The position numbers and the translations under genes were made by a program. A model generated the notes under the pieces. It was not told the DNA's origin. It did no database searches and was given only the letters and a program-made list of their open reading frames with translations. Below are positions 7,660 through 16,409 of a stretch of DNA of 64,000 bases, one piece after another (the first letter of the stretch is position 1; each line of letters opens with the position of its first letter). This DNA comes from Bacteroidetes oral taxon 274 str. F0058 (lineage in GTDB: Bacteria > Bacteroidota > Bacteroidia > Bacteroidales > Paludibacteraceae), in assembly GCA_000163695.1 (NCBI GenBank), contig GG774889.1:936515-1000514 (forward strand), in the 5' to 3' direction.

Positions 7660-10600
7660 TTATTTGACTATAACTTTTACATTTTTTGTGTTTTTGCCGG
7701 CTTTCATAGAGACGATATACACTCCATTTGCCGCATCTACCGGTATTTGGCTGAAGCCTTGAGGTACGCTGCGTTGCATTATTGCACGTCCGGTAATGTC
7801 AGACATTGTCATAGTGGCATTGGTTTGTGTCATATTGTTTATTACCAACAGTTTTTTGTCTGCCAACAAATATACATCAAGCAGGTCTCCATTGTCGTAA
7901 CCATCGGTTATATTGGTCGGAGTAGCTTTGTTTACAAGTACGAAACGTTTCTCTATGTTACCGTTGCTACCTTCCGAACTGAACGAGTATACGGTAGTAT
8001 CGTTTGATAGCGGAGTGTATGTTTCGGTCTTCATATCGAGCAGCTGCAAGTCGTGATAGTGATTAAGGTCGTTTTTGACCAATATCAGTTCGTACTTACC
8101 GTCGTTTTGAGTGCGGAAGTAGAACGGCTTATCTATTATCGACGGCTGGCTGCTTACTTGCAGTTGTTTGCCTTCGGGTGTCTGAGCGAAGATACTTGCC
8201 GATGTCTGTAAGGATATATTTTCGCCGTCGAAACCATTGTCATAGCCGTCGGTGGTATTGGCTGCTTCTATGAGCCACATTATATCCTGAGCATTTTCGC
8301 CTATCAAACCGATTTTTACGTATCCGGCTATGGCAGGTTGTTCGGTAGTATTGGCTCTATCTCTGTTGTTGAGTGCCGGGGCTCGCTGTGGGAATACATT
8401 TTTTATTACACCTCCGTAGTATTTTATCTTAACTGTAACATCCGGACGATTGTATACTGTCTCCTCGTCTTTGAACTTGAGCATAAAGCCTTGCATAGAA
8501 GGTATCCTATTTGCCCATATAAGAGAAGCAACACCCTGAGGGATAGCCATATATCTGCCAGGAGCAGGAGAGTCGCCTAATGTGCCTTTTTGCTTAGCCC
8601 ACTCTGAGAAAGTACCTGTATTGTATATGTATATAGTCTTATCTACTTCGTCGGGCAACTCCATTTTGTCTATTATGATAGAGGCTGTGTACGAATTACC
8701 GAATATATTGTGTCCCAATCCGTAGTGTTTAAGTTTATGGTCTGTACCCTCGTAAGTTGTTATAGCGGCGGCACGTCTGGTCATTGTCAACTGTTTGTCG
8801 CCTATATATATTTGACCTTTCATCTCGTAGACAACAGGTTGTTCTCTTGTTATTTCGTATCCCACAAATGGTTCGAGCTGGTCATAATTTTTTACTTTAT
8901 GCCATTTCTGGAAAAAACGTTTGTTGTCGCCGTTGTAGGTCTCGTCGTAACGACGCATATATGCTTTATAGAACGTATTGTCGGCTTGCTGAGATACCAT
9001 AGGAATTCCTATATACTGCCATTGATACGAAGAGGAGAATGTTTGACCTTTAGTAGGACTGCCTTCTATATTGTCTATCCATGTTGTGGGTGAGGGCAAT
9101 TTCTTTGCTTTCGAATACATCTGTACAGTGGCAAATATAGGTTTGCTTGCAGGTTGTTCTTTGACTATCAATGCCCCGTTTCCTACCTGAGTGGACTTGA
9201 GTTGTATCTTGCCGGCTTTTTCGGCTGTTTCGCTACCTAATATTCTATTGGCAATCATAGAGTTTAGCGGATTAATTACGACTCCGCAGGTAGGATTGTC
9301 GTTTATGAGTTTACCCACTATTACTTCGCCATTTATATGCAAGTCTCGTTGTGCAGGAACTCCTCCGTGATTTGCTGCTGTTGCGAACACTATATCTTGT
9401 TCCGAATTCTTTTCCGGTATATGTCCGCTATCCCAGTTGCCACTGGTGTCCCAATCGTTAGATATTGAACCTACCCATATATTAACTATTGAACCACTGC
9501 AATTTGGATCTGGATTGTCTCCTTGTATTGTCCAATGTAGATTATTCTGAAGATAGTTGCGTGCTGTATTACCTTGGGTGTTGTAAAACATATTATCTGC
9601 CCCTAAGGTTATGTTCGAGGGTGTATCAGAATTATCTGCCCATGCTATAATTGTAAGTGAATAGTATATACAGTCCATTCCACAGGAAGAGAGCATTTGT
9701 TCTGCATTACGCAACGATTTTATATTCCAATCGTCGAGAGGTTGGTTGAATTTTATTGCAGAATTGAACATTCTTTTCATATTGACTACGTTCGATACGT
9801 TCCAGTCGTTAATGCTCTTATTGAAATTTTCTGTCAATGCAAACATAGCTTCCATATTCGTTACACTTTTCGTATCCCACGATGCAATAGGGCTATTGAA
9901 AGATTTTGCCTCAAAAAACATATAAGACATATCTGTTACGTTACCCACATTCCAATTGTTTAGTTGAGCGTCGAATTTTTCGGCATTGTTAAACATATAG
10001 GACATGTTCGTTATGGTTTCTACGTTCCAGCTGTTGATGCTGTTGTTTATATTACGTAATGATTTACAGCCGTCGAACATATTTTTGAGAGTCGTTACCT
10101 TGCTCAGGTTAGGGGCATCGAGTGCGGTAACATCCATATTTTCCGCAGAATAGAAAGCTCTGTCGAGAGTAGTCCATTCGTTGTTACCCCAGCGACGTAC
10201 TTCGAGCAACTTCTTGGGGTCATATACGCCTTGAGCAGCAGGAGAACCATCTCCCATATTGAAGCCTGTAAGAGAGCCTAACCCTTTGAATGCCCTTACA
10301 ATGTAACTGCCCGAAGTATTTAATCTTATTTTGTAAGGAGTGTTTATACCGCTGTTCGACACTATCGCCATACCCACCACAGTGCTCGGGTCGGCGGTTG
10401 TGGTCCACTCTATTATGTAGTTTGTACCGATGGCGGGGAAGGCTATTTCGGTGTTTGTTGTCGCACCCTGGTTATCTGTTTTCCATACGGTAACGAAATC
10501 GTTATCGGCGTTACCGCCGTCGCAGTAGGGAGCGTATGTACCGGGGGAGGATATTTGCCAACCTTTTTTTCTTAGTTCTTCGAGTCCTGCATATCCCATA

Positions 10601-12171
10601 CGGCTATACGGACGACCTGTTGCCCCAAAATTTATGGGTCTGTGTGGGGTGTTTGTACTTGCTCCCCATGAAGCAAGTGTAACAGAGTAATTTTTACAGT
10701 CCATATTGGATTTACTCAACATATCACCGGCATCGGTAAGAGCAGATAGATTCCATTTGCTTAGGTCTTGGTTGAATGCTAAGGCATTGAAAAACATTTC
10801 TTTCATATTGGATACCAAAGATACGTTCCAATTGCTTATGTCGGAGTTGAACTGACCGGCTTTGCGAAACATAAGTCCCATATCGGTTACGTTACTTACA
10901 TCCCAATTGCTTAGGTCGCTATTGAAGAATGTACAGTCGTTGAACATTTCGCCCATATTGGTTACGTTGCCTACTCTCCAGTTGCTCAAATTGCTATTGA
11001 ATCTGGTGCAGGCAGCAAACATTCCGTACATATCTGTTACTCTCTCTACATTCCATTGGCTCAGGTCTGATTGGAATCTCGAACAACCGCGGAACATATT
11101 TCTCATATTTGTACAGTTGTGCAATTTCCATTGGCTTAGGTCGGACTGGAAATCTGTCGCTCCTTGAAAAGTACCTGCCATAAGAACAACATTCGATACA
11201 TCCCAACGGCTTAGGTCGGATTTGAATTGATGGGCATTAAAAAACATAGCCGTCATATTGGTTACGTTGCCTACATTCCAGTCTTTTAACTCTGAGTTGA
11301 AAGCAATAGCATTATTGAACATATCCTGCATCATCTGTACGTTCGATACATTCCAACGGCTTAGGTCTTGGTTGAAATGGGTCGCCTTAAAAAACATAGA
11401 TTGCATATATTTCACGCTCGATACATTCCAATTGCCGAGTGGTTGATTGAATGATGTTGCTTCGGCAAACATAGACGCCATAGTGTTTACTTTACTTACA
11501 TTCCAATTGTTGATATTTTTGTTGAAATTTGATGCTTTATAAAACATCCAAGCCATATTGGTGATATTTGATACATCCCAATCTCCTATATTGTTGTTGG
11601 GGTATGTCATTTTGGTACATCCGTAGAACATACCTTGAAGATTGTTTGTTCCTGAGAGATCTGGCTTATCTATCGACGCACTTACCTCCATATTTACTGC
11701 TCCCCAGAAAGCATTGTCTAAGGATTCCCATTTGATATCTCCATACTGTATTACTTCTATAAGCCTTTGATTGTCATAACGAAACTTCCTTGGAGGTATA
11801 ACACCGGGATCATCATCTCCTGCCCACATATTTAACCTTTTAAGCTTACCATTGCCGTTGTAAGCCTCTATTCTATACTCTCCTTCACTTGGTACTTCGA
11901 GAATATATGGATCCAAAAGAGTACTGGTAATATTATTTATTGTCCCATTTACAGTAGGGTCTCCTACCTTTTCATAGTAAATAGAATAATTGTCACCCAC
12001 AGTGTTTAGAGCTATATTTTTATCACTCTTAGGCTTACTACCATAGGTACGGTCAGATGGTTTACGTGAGTCCCATATAGATATATATCGGTTAGTCTGA
12101 GACATAACGGTACTCACTGCCGTCATCATCAGCAGCAAGACAAACGCAAAGCGTAAAAATTTTATTTTCAT
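7660..12171 (-). CDS. T9SS-secreted surface protein with BspA/DUF285 repeat arrays
   Basis: A 1503-residue secreted protein. I place the start at the ATG at 12171 because a signal peptide follows (MKIKFLRFAFVLLLMMTAV, ending near SQTN) and the promoter -7 box at 12233-12241 excludes the longer frame. It has two parallel units, each an N-terminal domain plus DUF285 repeats with consensus NWNVSNVTNMxxMFxxAxxFNxDLS: twelve repeats of 25 residues at 197-496 and five at 714-838. Residues 897-1503 form a module shared with the protein at 49691-53455. It ends in a type A T9SS sorting domain (GVYIVSMKAGKNTKNVKVIVK-like). DUF285/BspA proteins of oral Bacteroidota are adhesins, so adhesion is likely, by inference. 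Confidence 0.9.
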   Translation of the reverse strand: MKIKFLRFAFVLLLMMTAVSTVMSQTNRYISIWDSRKPSDRTYGSKPKSDKNIALNTVGDNYSIYYEKVGDPTVNGTINNITSTLLDPYILEVPSEGEYRIEAYNGNGKLKRLNMWAGDDDPGVIPPRKFRYDNQRLIEVIQYGDIKWESLDNAFWGAVNMEVSASIDKPDLSGTNNLQGMFYGCTKMTYPNNNIGDWDVSNITNMAWMFYKASNFNKNINNWNVSKVNTMASMFAEATSFNQPLGNWNVSSVKYMQSMFFKATHFNQDLSRWNVSNVQMMQDMFNNAIAFNSELKDWNVGNVTNMTAMFFNAHQFKSDLSRWDVSNVVLMAGTFQGATDFQSDLSQWKLHNCTNMRNMFRGCSRFQSDLSQWNVERVTDMYGMFAACTRFNSNLSNWRVGNVTNMGEMFNDCTFFNSDLSNWDVSNVTDMGLMFRKAGQFNSDISNWNVSLVSNMKEMFFNALAFNQDLSKWNLSALTDAGDMLSKSNMDCKNYSVTLASWGASTNTPHRPINFGATGRPYSRMGYAGLEELRKKGWQISSPGTYAPYCDGGNADNDFVTVWKTDNQGATTNTEIAFPAIGTNYIIEWTTTADPSTVVGMAIVSNSGINTPYKIRLNTSGSYIVRAFKGLGSLTGFNMGDGSPAAQGVYDPKKLLEVRRWGNNEWTTLDRAFYSAENMDVTALDAPNLSKVTTLKNMFDGCKSLRNINNSINSWNVETITNMSYMFNNAEKFDAQLNNWNVGNVTDMSYMFFEAKSFNSPIASWDTKSVTNMEAMFALTENFNKSINDWNVSNVVNMKRMFNSAIKFNQPLDDWNIKSLRNAEQMLSSCGMDCIYYSLTIIAWADNSDTPSNITLGADNMFYNTQGNTARNYLQNNLHWTIQGDNPDPNCSGSIVNIWVGSISNDWDTSGNWDSGHIPEKNSEQDIVFATAANHGGVPAQRDLHINGEVIVGKLINDNPTCGVVINPLNSMIANRILGSETAEKAGKIQLKSTQVGNGALIVKEQPASKPIFATVQMYSKAKKLPSPTTWIDNIEGSPTKGQTFSSSYQWQYIGIPMVSQQADNTFYKAYMRRYDETYNGDNKRFFQKWHKVKNYDQLEPFVGYEITREQPVVYEMKGQIYIGDKQLTMTRRAAAITTYEGTDHKLKHYGLGHNIFGNSYTASIIIDKMELPDEVDKTIYIYNTGTFSEWAKQKGTLGDSPAPGRYMAIPQGVASLIWANRIPSMQGFMLKFKDEETVYNRPDVTVKIKYYGGVIKNVFPQRAPALNNRDRANTTEQPAIAGYVKIGLIGENAQDIMWLIEAANTTDGYDNGFDGENISLQTSASIFAQTPEGKQLQVSSQPSIIDKPFYFRTQNDGKYELILVKNDLNHYHDLQLLDMKTETYTPLSNDTTVYSFSSEGSNGNIEKRFVLVNKATPTNITDGYDNGDLLDVYLLADKKLLVINNMTQTNATMTMSDITGRAIMQRSVPQGFSQIPVDAANGVYIVSMKAGKNTKNVKVIVK
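9658..10032 (-). repeat. DUF285 array 2: five 75-bp coding repeats
   Basis: Five consecutive 25-residue units in the surface-protein gene, beginning SWNVETITNMSYMF and ending in a divergent cap unit (DWNIKSLRNAEQML). The periodicity is exactly 75 bases with no spacers. Confidence 0.9.
10684..11583 (-). repeat. DUF285 array 1: twelve 75-bp coding repeats
   Basis: Twelve consecutive 25-residue units covering exactly 900 bases, from DWDVSNITNMAWMF to the cap unit KWNLSALTDAGDML. Units differ mostly at the variable xx positions around the MF and FN cores. Such direct repeats can change copy number by recombination or slippage. Confidence 0.92.
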
Positions 12172-12232
12172 TTGATTACAAATTAGTTGAATGTATATAC
12201 TGATTATGTTATAAGTTATTTTATTCTGCACT

Positions 12233-12241
12233 GCAAAATTA
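12233..12241 (-). promoter_or_regulatory. -7 box of the DUF285 surface-protein gene
   Basis: TAATTTTGC on the minus strand, about 60 bases before the chosen ATG at 12171. No clear TTTG -33 box is visible. It lies inside the longer upstream reading frame, so it decides the start codon. Confidence 0.6.
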
Positions 12242-12531
12242 ATAATTTTTTGTAACATAATAGTATAAATATTCGAATAAAAATTTTTGTAATGTTTTAT
12301 TATCGTCTAATATGCTACTCTACAAAGGCTACAAAGCAGAAATAAAAAATTGCTTTAAGAGAGTACGGTTTTAAAAAAACAGGTAGGAAACAGATAAGGA
12401 AATGAAAATTCGAGATAATCAATTGCGTGTATGGTCGATGAGAAAAATCGCAAGTCATCGACCTGCGTTCTTAATTCTGACTTCGAGGAGCGGTAAAGAT
12501 ATATTTTTTTCGGTTTTTCGGTTAAAATTAT

Positions 12532-12540
12532 TACCTTTGC
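12532..12540 (+). promoter_or_regulatory. -7 box of the glucosaminidase gene
   Basis: TACCTTTGC lies 38 bases upstream of the ATG at 12579. The -33 region is T-rich without an exact TTTG. Confidence 0.65.
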
Positions 12541-12578
12541 ACCCAAAAATTTGGTTAATATAAAAGAATACACTGGAT

Positions 12579-13553
12579 ATGAGGAGAATTATTTTTTCAG
12601 GTTTTTTGATGTTGTTGGCTTGCGGTCTCTTTGCACAGAGGCAGTTTCAGAGCTATTTGGACTATATCGAGAAGTATAAATCGCTCGCCATAAAAGAGCA
12701 ATATCGCCACGGAATACCTGCGTCCATCACTATGGCACAGGCAATTATCGAGTCTAACGCAGGCGAGAGTATGATAGCGGTAAAAGGGAAAAACCATTTC
12801 GGGATGAAGTGCGGTAGCAACTGGAGTGGTAAAACTATCTACAAAGACGACGACAAACGACACGACTGTTTCCGTTCGTATTCCGATGTGCTCGACTCAT
12901 ACGAAGACCATTCGCAGTTCCTCAAACGCGACCGCTACGCTTCGTTATTCAAAATACCGGTAAGAGACTACAAGGCTTGGGCAAGAGAGTTGAAACGCCT
13001 CGGATATGCCACAGACCCCAACTATGCCAATAAGTTGATAAAGATAATAGAAGACTACGGGCTCGACAAACTTGTATACTCCAACGACAGCTCTGACGAC
13101 GACAGCGACGGGGCAAATCTACTGTCGTCGGGCAGCTCGTACTCCGACGACGATACTTCGTATCCCGATAAGTATACGGCACAACGCAATAGTTATAACG
13201 ATGATAATGAGCTGTATGCAGAGACAACCAACAACGGCAGAAAGTGCTACCGCCTCAAACGAGATGCCAATCTGCATCAGGTAGCACGTGCCCTGCACAA
13301 GACGAATATGAAGATGTTGCTCTACTACAACGATATGTACAAAGACAACACGTTGAGATCAGGTACTTTCGTATATGTTTCGAAAAAACGAGGCAAAGCC
13401 GACGAACGCTACCGTAGCTATATGGTAAAAGAGGGCGACTCGATGCACTCTGTGGCACAGCAGTTTGGCATTACTCTCAAAGCTCTGTACAAGCTGAATA
13501 ATCTACCTTACGGCACACCTGCCGAAGACGGAATGACTCTGTTTCTACAATAA
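12579..13553 (+). CDS. Secreted glucosaminidase (GH73-type) with LysM domains
   Basis: A 324-residue peptidoglycan hydrolase. A signal peptide (MRRIIFSGFLMLLACGLFAQ) is followed by a glucosaminidase domain at about residues 25-165 with the catalytic Glu58 in QAIIESNAGES and the fold motif KGKNHFGMKC. A Ser/Asp-rich linker (about 170-210) leads to two LysM-like carbohydrate-binding segments (about 225-265 and 280-323; YMVKEGDSMHSVAQQFGIT is clear). It probably cleaves glycan strands in the periplasm during growth or division. It is the first of three plus-strand genes spaced closely enough to be one operon (31 bases to the next). Confidence 0.9.
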   Translation: MRRIIFSGFLMLLACGLFAQRQFQSYLDYIEKYKSLAIKEQYRHGIPASITMAQAIIESNAGESMIAVKGKNHFGMKCGSNWSGKTIYKDDDKRHDCFRSYSDVLDSYEDHSQFLKRDRYASLFKIPVRDYKAWARELKRLGYATDPNYANKLIKIIEDYGLDKLVYSNDSSDDDSDGANLLSSGSSYSDDDTSYPDKYTAQRNSYNDDNELYAETTNNGRKCYRLKRDANLHQVARALHKTNMKMLLYYNDMYKDNTLRSGTFVYVSKKRGKADERYRSYMVKEGDSMHSVAQQFGITLKALYKLNNLPYGTPAEDGMTLFLQ

Positions 13554-13584
13554 GAATAAATTGATTGATTTTCTTCGATAAAGA

Positions 13585-14769
13585 ATGAGAAAAATATTGT
13601 TACTTCTGCTCATTGTATGCTCGTCTGTTGCTGCTATCGACGCACAACAGCTATCGGACTCGGCTACGATAAGCCTGCTCACTTGTGAGCCTGCCGAGGC
13701 TATATATGCACGTTTTTGGCACAGTGCAATACGTGTCTGCGACCCGCAGAATAATATCGACAACGCATACAACTACGGTATCTTCGATTTTTCGTCGCCG
13801 TGCTTTGTTCCCAAGTTTCTCAAAGGTGATACGGACTACATACTTGCTGCGTATTCTACCGAAGCATTCCTTGAGTCGTATATGGACAGGAAATCTACTG
13901 TCTATCAGCAAGTATTGAACCTATCGAATGAAGAGAAGCAGATGCTCTACGACGCTCTGGAAAAAAACAGCCTGCCCGAAAACAGGACATATCGCTACAA
14001 TTTCGTTTACGACAATTGTGCTACAAGGGCATATTATATCATCAAGAAAATATTGGATAAGCAGGGCTATACTATGGAGATAGACTATTGGCTGCGTCCT
14101 AAGACCTATCGTGGTGTGTTCGAGGAGTTCCTTGGGAGAGATAATTGGCAACGCTTCTGCATCGATGTAGTGATAGGCAGTAATGCCGACAAGCGAATAG
14201 GCGTCGAAAACCTTATCGCATTTCCTCGCTATACTATGGAATTTGTCGAGGCTACGACATTACGCAACGATAGTGTTACCAAAAAGTTTGTAGAGCGCAG
14301 AGGCGTACTGTGTCAGTATCCGTTGCAAAAGCCTTCGGAGCACTCGTTTTTTCGACCTACGATTGTCTGCTCGCTGCTGATGGTAATTGTGGTACTTGTG
14401 TCTTTCTGGGGTTGGAAACGCGGGCGTTACTTCGCTTGGCTCGATTTCGTGCTCTTCCTCATCTGTGGACTTATGGGGCTGGTGGTCTTTTATCTTATGT
14501 TTTTTTCGACACATCCGCTTGTGGATGCCAACTATAATCTGCTGTGGTTGAATCCGTTGATGGTGCTTTTTGCTTTTTTGCTTCTAAACAAAAAATGGCG
14601 AGGCTGGCTGTCGTACTTTGCCATACTAAATGCCTTTGCCACCATTGCGGCTATCATCATCTTACTTACACGGATACAGATAATGCACGCTTCGTTCCTT
14701 TCGCTTATGGCGATGATGTTGGTTCGCTCGCTGATGTTTTTTCAGCAAAATTTCCGTAGAAAAACATAA
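13585..14769 (+). CDS. DUF4105 (Lnb N-terminal-like) membrane protein
   Basis: A 394-residue protein: signal peptide (MRKILLLLLIVCSSVAAIDAQ), a DUF4105 domain over about residues 25-265, then about four transmembrane helices (from about 258 to 385). The domain shows the family pattern with FWHSAIRV, NYGIFDFSSP and YNFVYDNCATRA, the His and Cys positions conserved in this NlpC/P60-like group. The function of DUF4105 is not established. It lies between the glucosaminidase gene and a phosphatase-like gene; its stop codon directly abuts the next ATG, so translation is probably coupled. A cell-envelope role is an inference from context. Confidence 0.85.
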   Translation: MRKILLLLLIVCSSVAAIDAQQLSDSATISLLTCEPAEAIYARFWHSAIRVCDPQNNIDNAYNYGIFDFSSPCFVPKFLKGDTDYILAAYSTEAFLESYMDRKSTVYQQVLNLSNEEKQMLYDALEKNSLPENRTYRYNFVYDNCATRAYYIIKKILDKQGYTMEIDYWLRPKTYRGVFEEFLGRDNWQRFCIDVVIGSNADKRIGVENLIAFPRYTMEFVEATTLRNDSVTKKFVERRGVLCQYPLQKPSEHSFFRPTIVCSLLMVIVVLVSFWGWKRGRYFAWLDFVLFLICGLMGLVVFYLMFFSTHPLVDANYNLLWLNPLMVLFAFLLLNKKWRGWLSYFAILNAFATIAAIIILLTRIQIMHASFLSLMAMMLVRSLMFFQQNFRRKT

Positions 14770-16368
14770 ATGTTATTTATGAAGAAAATACTTGTTCTAT
14801 TCGTAATATTAATAAGTTGTATATCTTTATTTGCTCAGACACAGAGCGTCAATAAACCCAAGTTGGTAGTGTTGATTACAATCGACGGGCTGAAAAGCGA
14901 ACATCTGTCGATAATGTACGACAGGTTGTGCAGCGGTGGATTTAAACACATTCTCAATCACGGGACATACGTGCAAAATGTTGAATTCAATTACGTAGCT
15001 AAGAGCAGTGTCTCCGATGTTGCCTCTATCTGCACGGCTACCACACCTGCCAACAATGGTATTGTGGGCAACAAGATTTTCTCCGACCTCAGCAATAACT
15101 TTGTCTCCATTGTCGACGACAAAGAGTATCACGGTATATACTCTTCCGTTGGTAGGTCTCCCAAAAACCTCGTTGCCACCACCTTTGCCGACAACCTTAA
15201 GATAACAAGTCCCCAGTCGAAGGTTTTTTCCATAGCCCTCACTGCCGAGAAGGCAATAGTGATGGGCGGACACAATGCTAACGGGGTAGTATGGATAGAC
15301 AAAGAGGCAAATATCTCTTCGACAGACTATTACAGGTGGATGCCATCGTGGGCAACGGCTTTCAACGAGGCGGGGATTGTCAAAAATTCGCTGAGAAGTC
15401 CTTGGCAGCCTATGTATTCGCTATATACCTATACGAATAAACCTTTCTACGAGCTGAACGGTAACTTTTACGTGCCTGCGGTCGTTCAGAAAGGGGGGCA
15501 GGATATGGTGAAAAACTTTATCTATACTGCCTCTGCCAATACCATCATCTGCGAATTGGCACAGAAGGCGATAGTACAGGAAAAACTCGGACAAGACAAT
15601 GCTACCGATGTACTCTGCCTCAACTTCAATGTGAATACGTCGTTCAACAACACAGCCGAGCTGAACACAGCCGAGAAAGAAGACTTGTATCTCAGTCTCG
15701 ACGATGATATTAAAGACCTTCTACAATTAATAAACGAAAAAATTAAGATTAGCAATACCTTGGTAGTGATTGCAGGAACACAGACAGAGCCTTTTTCGCA
15801 AAAAACACTGAGAGATAATAGATTACCTGTCGGTAAATTCGACGGTAAACGTGCAGTCGCCCTCCTCAACAGCTATCTGATGGCAAAATACGGTCAGGCA
15901 CGTTGGGTACTCAATTATGCAGACGGTAACCTTTTCTTGAACAATGCCGAGATAGAGAAGAAAAATATCGACAGAGAAAAGATGGGGCGGGAGATTGTCA
16001 ATTTTATATCCAATATAAAAGGGGTAACTTTCTCTGCTACTTACGACGATATACGACGTGCCAACGGCGATATTAAAGACCCTGAGGTAAGGCTGAAAAA
16101 CAGTCTGTTCAGAGGTCGTAGCGGCGATATAATAGTGGTTCTCAATGCAGGTTGGACAGATACCGATACCAACGGCAACGAAAGTTATATAGCATCGACT
16201 TCGTTGCAGTATACACCCCTGTTTTTCTACGGTGTCAATATCGAAAACGACAATATAGACCTACGCTATGCAATTACCGATATTGCTCCTACCATATGCA
16301 AGATATTGCAAATCCCCTATCCCAATGCATCGATGGGAAATGCTATTAAGCTGAAAACCAAAAAGTAA
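14770..16368 (+). CDS. Alkaline-phosphatase-superfamily protein lacking most metal ligands (probable pseudoenzyme)
   Basis: A 532-residue exported protein with a signal peptide (KKILVLFVILISCISLFAQ) and the alkaline phosphatase/PafA fold: LVVLITIDGL, CTATTPANNGIVGN, GGHNANGVVWID and a C-terminal TDIAPTICKILQIP. The first Asp (IDGL) is present. Where PafA-type enzymes have TAPGH around the nucleophile this protein has SSVSD; the DxxGH metal site reads NTSFNN; the TADHG site reads AGTQTEP; and the DTHVP site reads LQYTP. Loss of nearly all metal ligands argues against phosphatase activity. ATG at 14770 abuts the DUF4105 stop; the ATG at 14779 is also possible. A binding or scaffold role is a guess. 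Confidence 0.82.
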   Translation: MLFMKKILVLFVILISCISLFAQTQSVNKPKLVVLITIDGLKSEHLSIMYDRLCSGGFKHILNHGTYVQNVEFNYVAKSSVSDVASICTATTPANNGIVGNKIFSDLSNNFVSIVDDKEYHGIYSSVGRSPKNLVATTFADNLKITSPQSKVFSIALTAEKAIVMGGHNANGVVWIDKEANISSTDYYRWMPSWATAFNEAGIVKNSLRSPWQPMYSLYTYTNKPFYELNGNFYVPAVVQKGGQDMVKNFIYTASANTIICELAQKAIVQEKLGQDNATDVLCLNFNVNTSFNNTAELNTAEKEDLYLSLDDDIKDLLQLINEKIKISNTLVVIAGTQTEPFSQKTLRDNRLPVGKFDGKRAVALLNSYLMAKYGQARWVLNYADGNLFLNNAEIEKKNIDREKMGREIVNFISNIKGVTFSATYDDIRRANGDIKDPEVRLKNSLFRGRSGDIIVVLNAGWTDTDTNGNESYIASTSLQYTPLFFYGVNIENDNIDLRYAITDIAPTICKILQIPYPNASMGNAIKLKTKK

Positions 16369-16409
16369 TATAAACGAGAAATTATCATAAAAAACAAACG
16401 ATAACCCAA

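Larger units (their letters stand above)
12172..12578. other. Intergenic region between the divergent surface-protein and glucosaminidase genes
   Basis: A 407-base gap with no supportable gene. It holds the -7 boxes of both flanking genes (12233-12241 minus, 12532-12540 plus) and a 9-bp inverted repeat, GGTCGATGA at 12433-12441 with TCATCGACC at 12455-12463, separated by 13 bases and lacking a T-run. The inverted repeat could be an operator or part of an RNA; I cannot tell which. Confidence 0.6.

Noticed and set aside
9658..11583. Regular 75-base periodicity resembling a CRISPR-like array
   Set aside because: Units are contiguous, have no spacers, keep an open reading frame and translate to DUF285 repeats.
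12355..12573. A 72-codon minus-strand frame in the intergenic region
   Set aside because: No promoter, no ribosome-binding site and no recognisable protein; it covers the glucosaminidase promoter.
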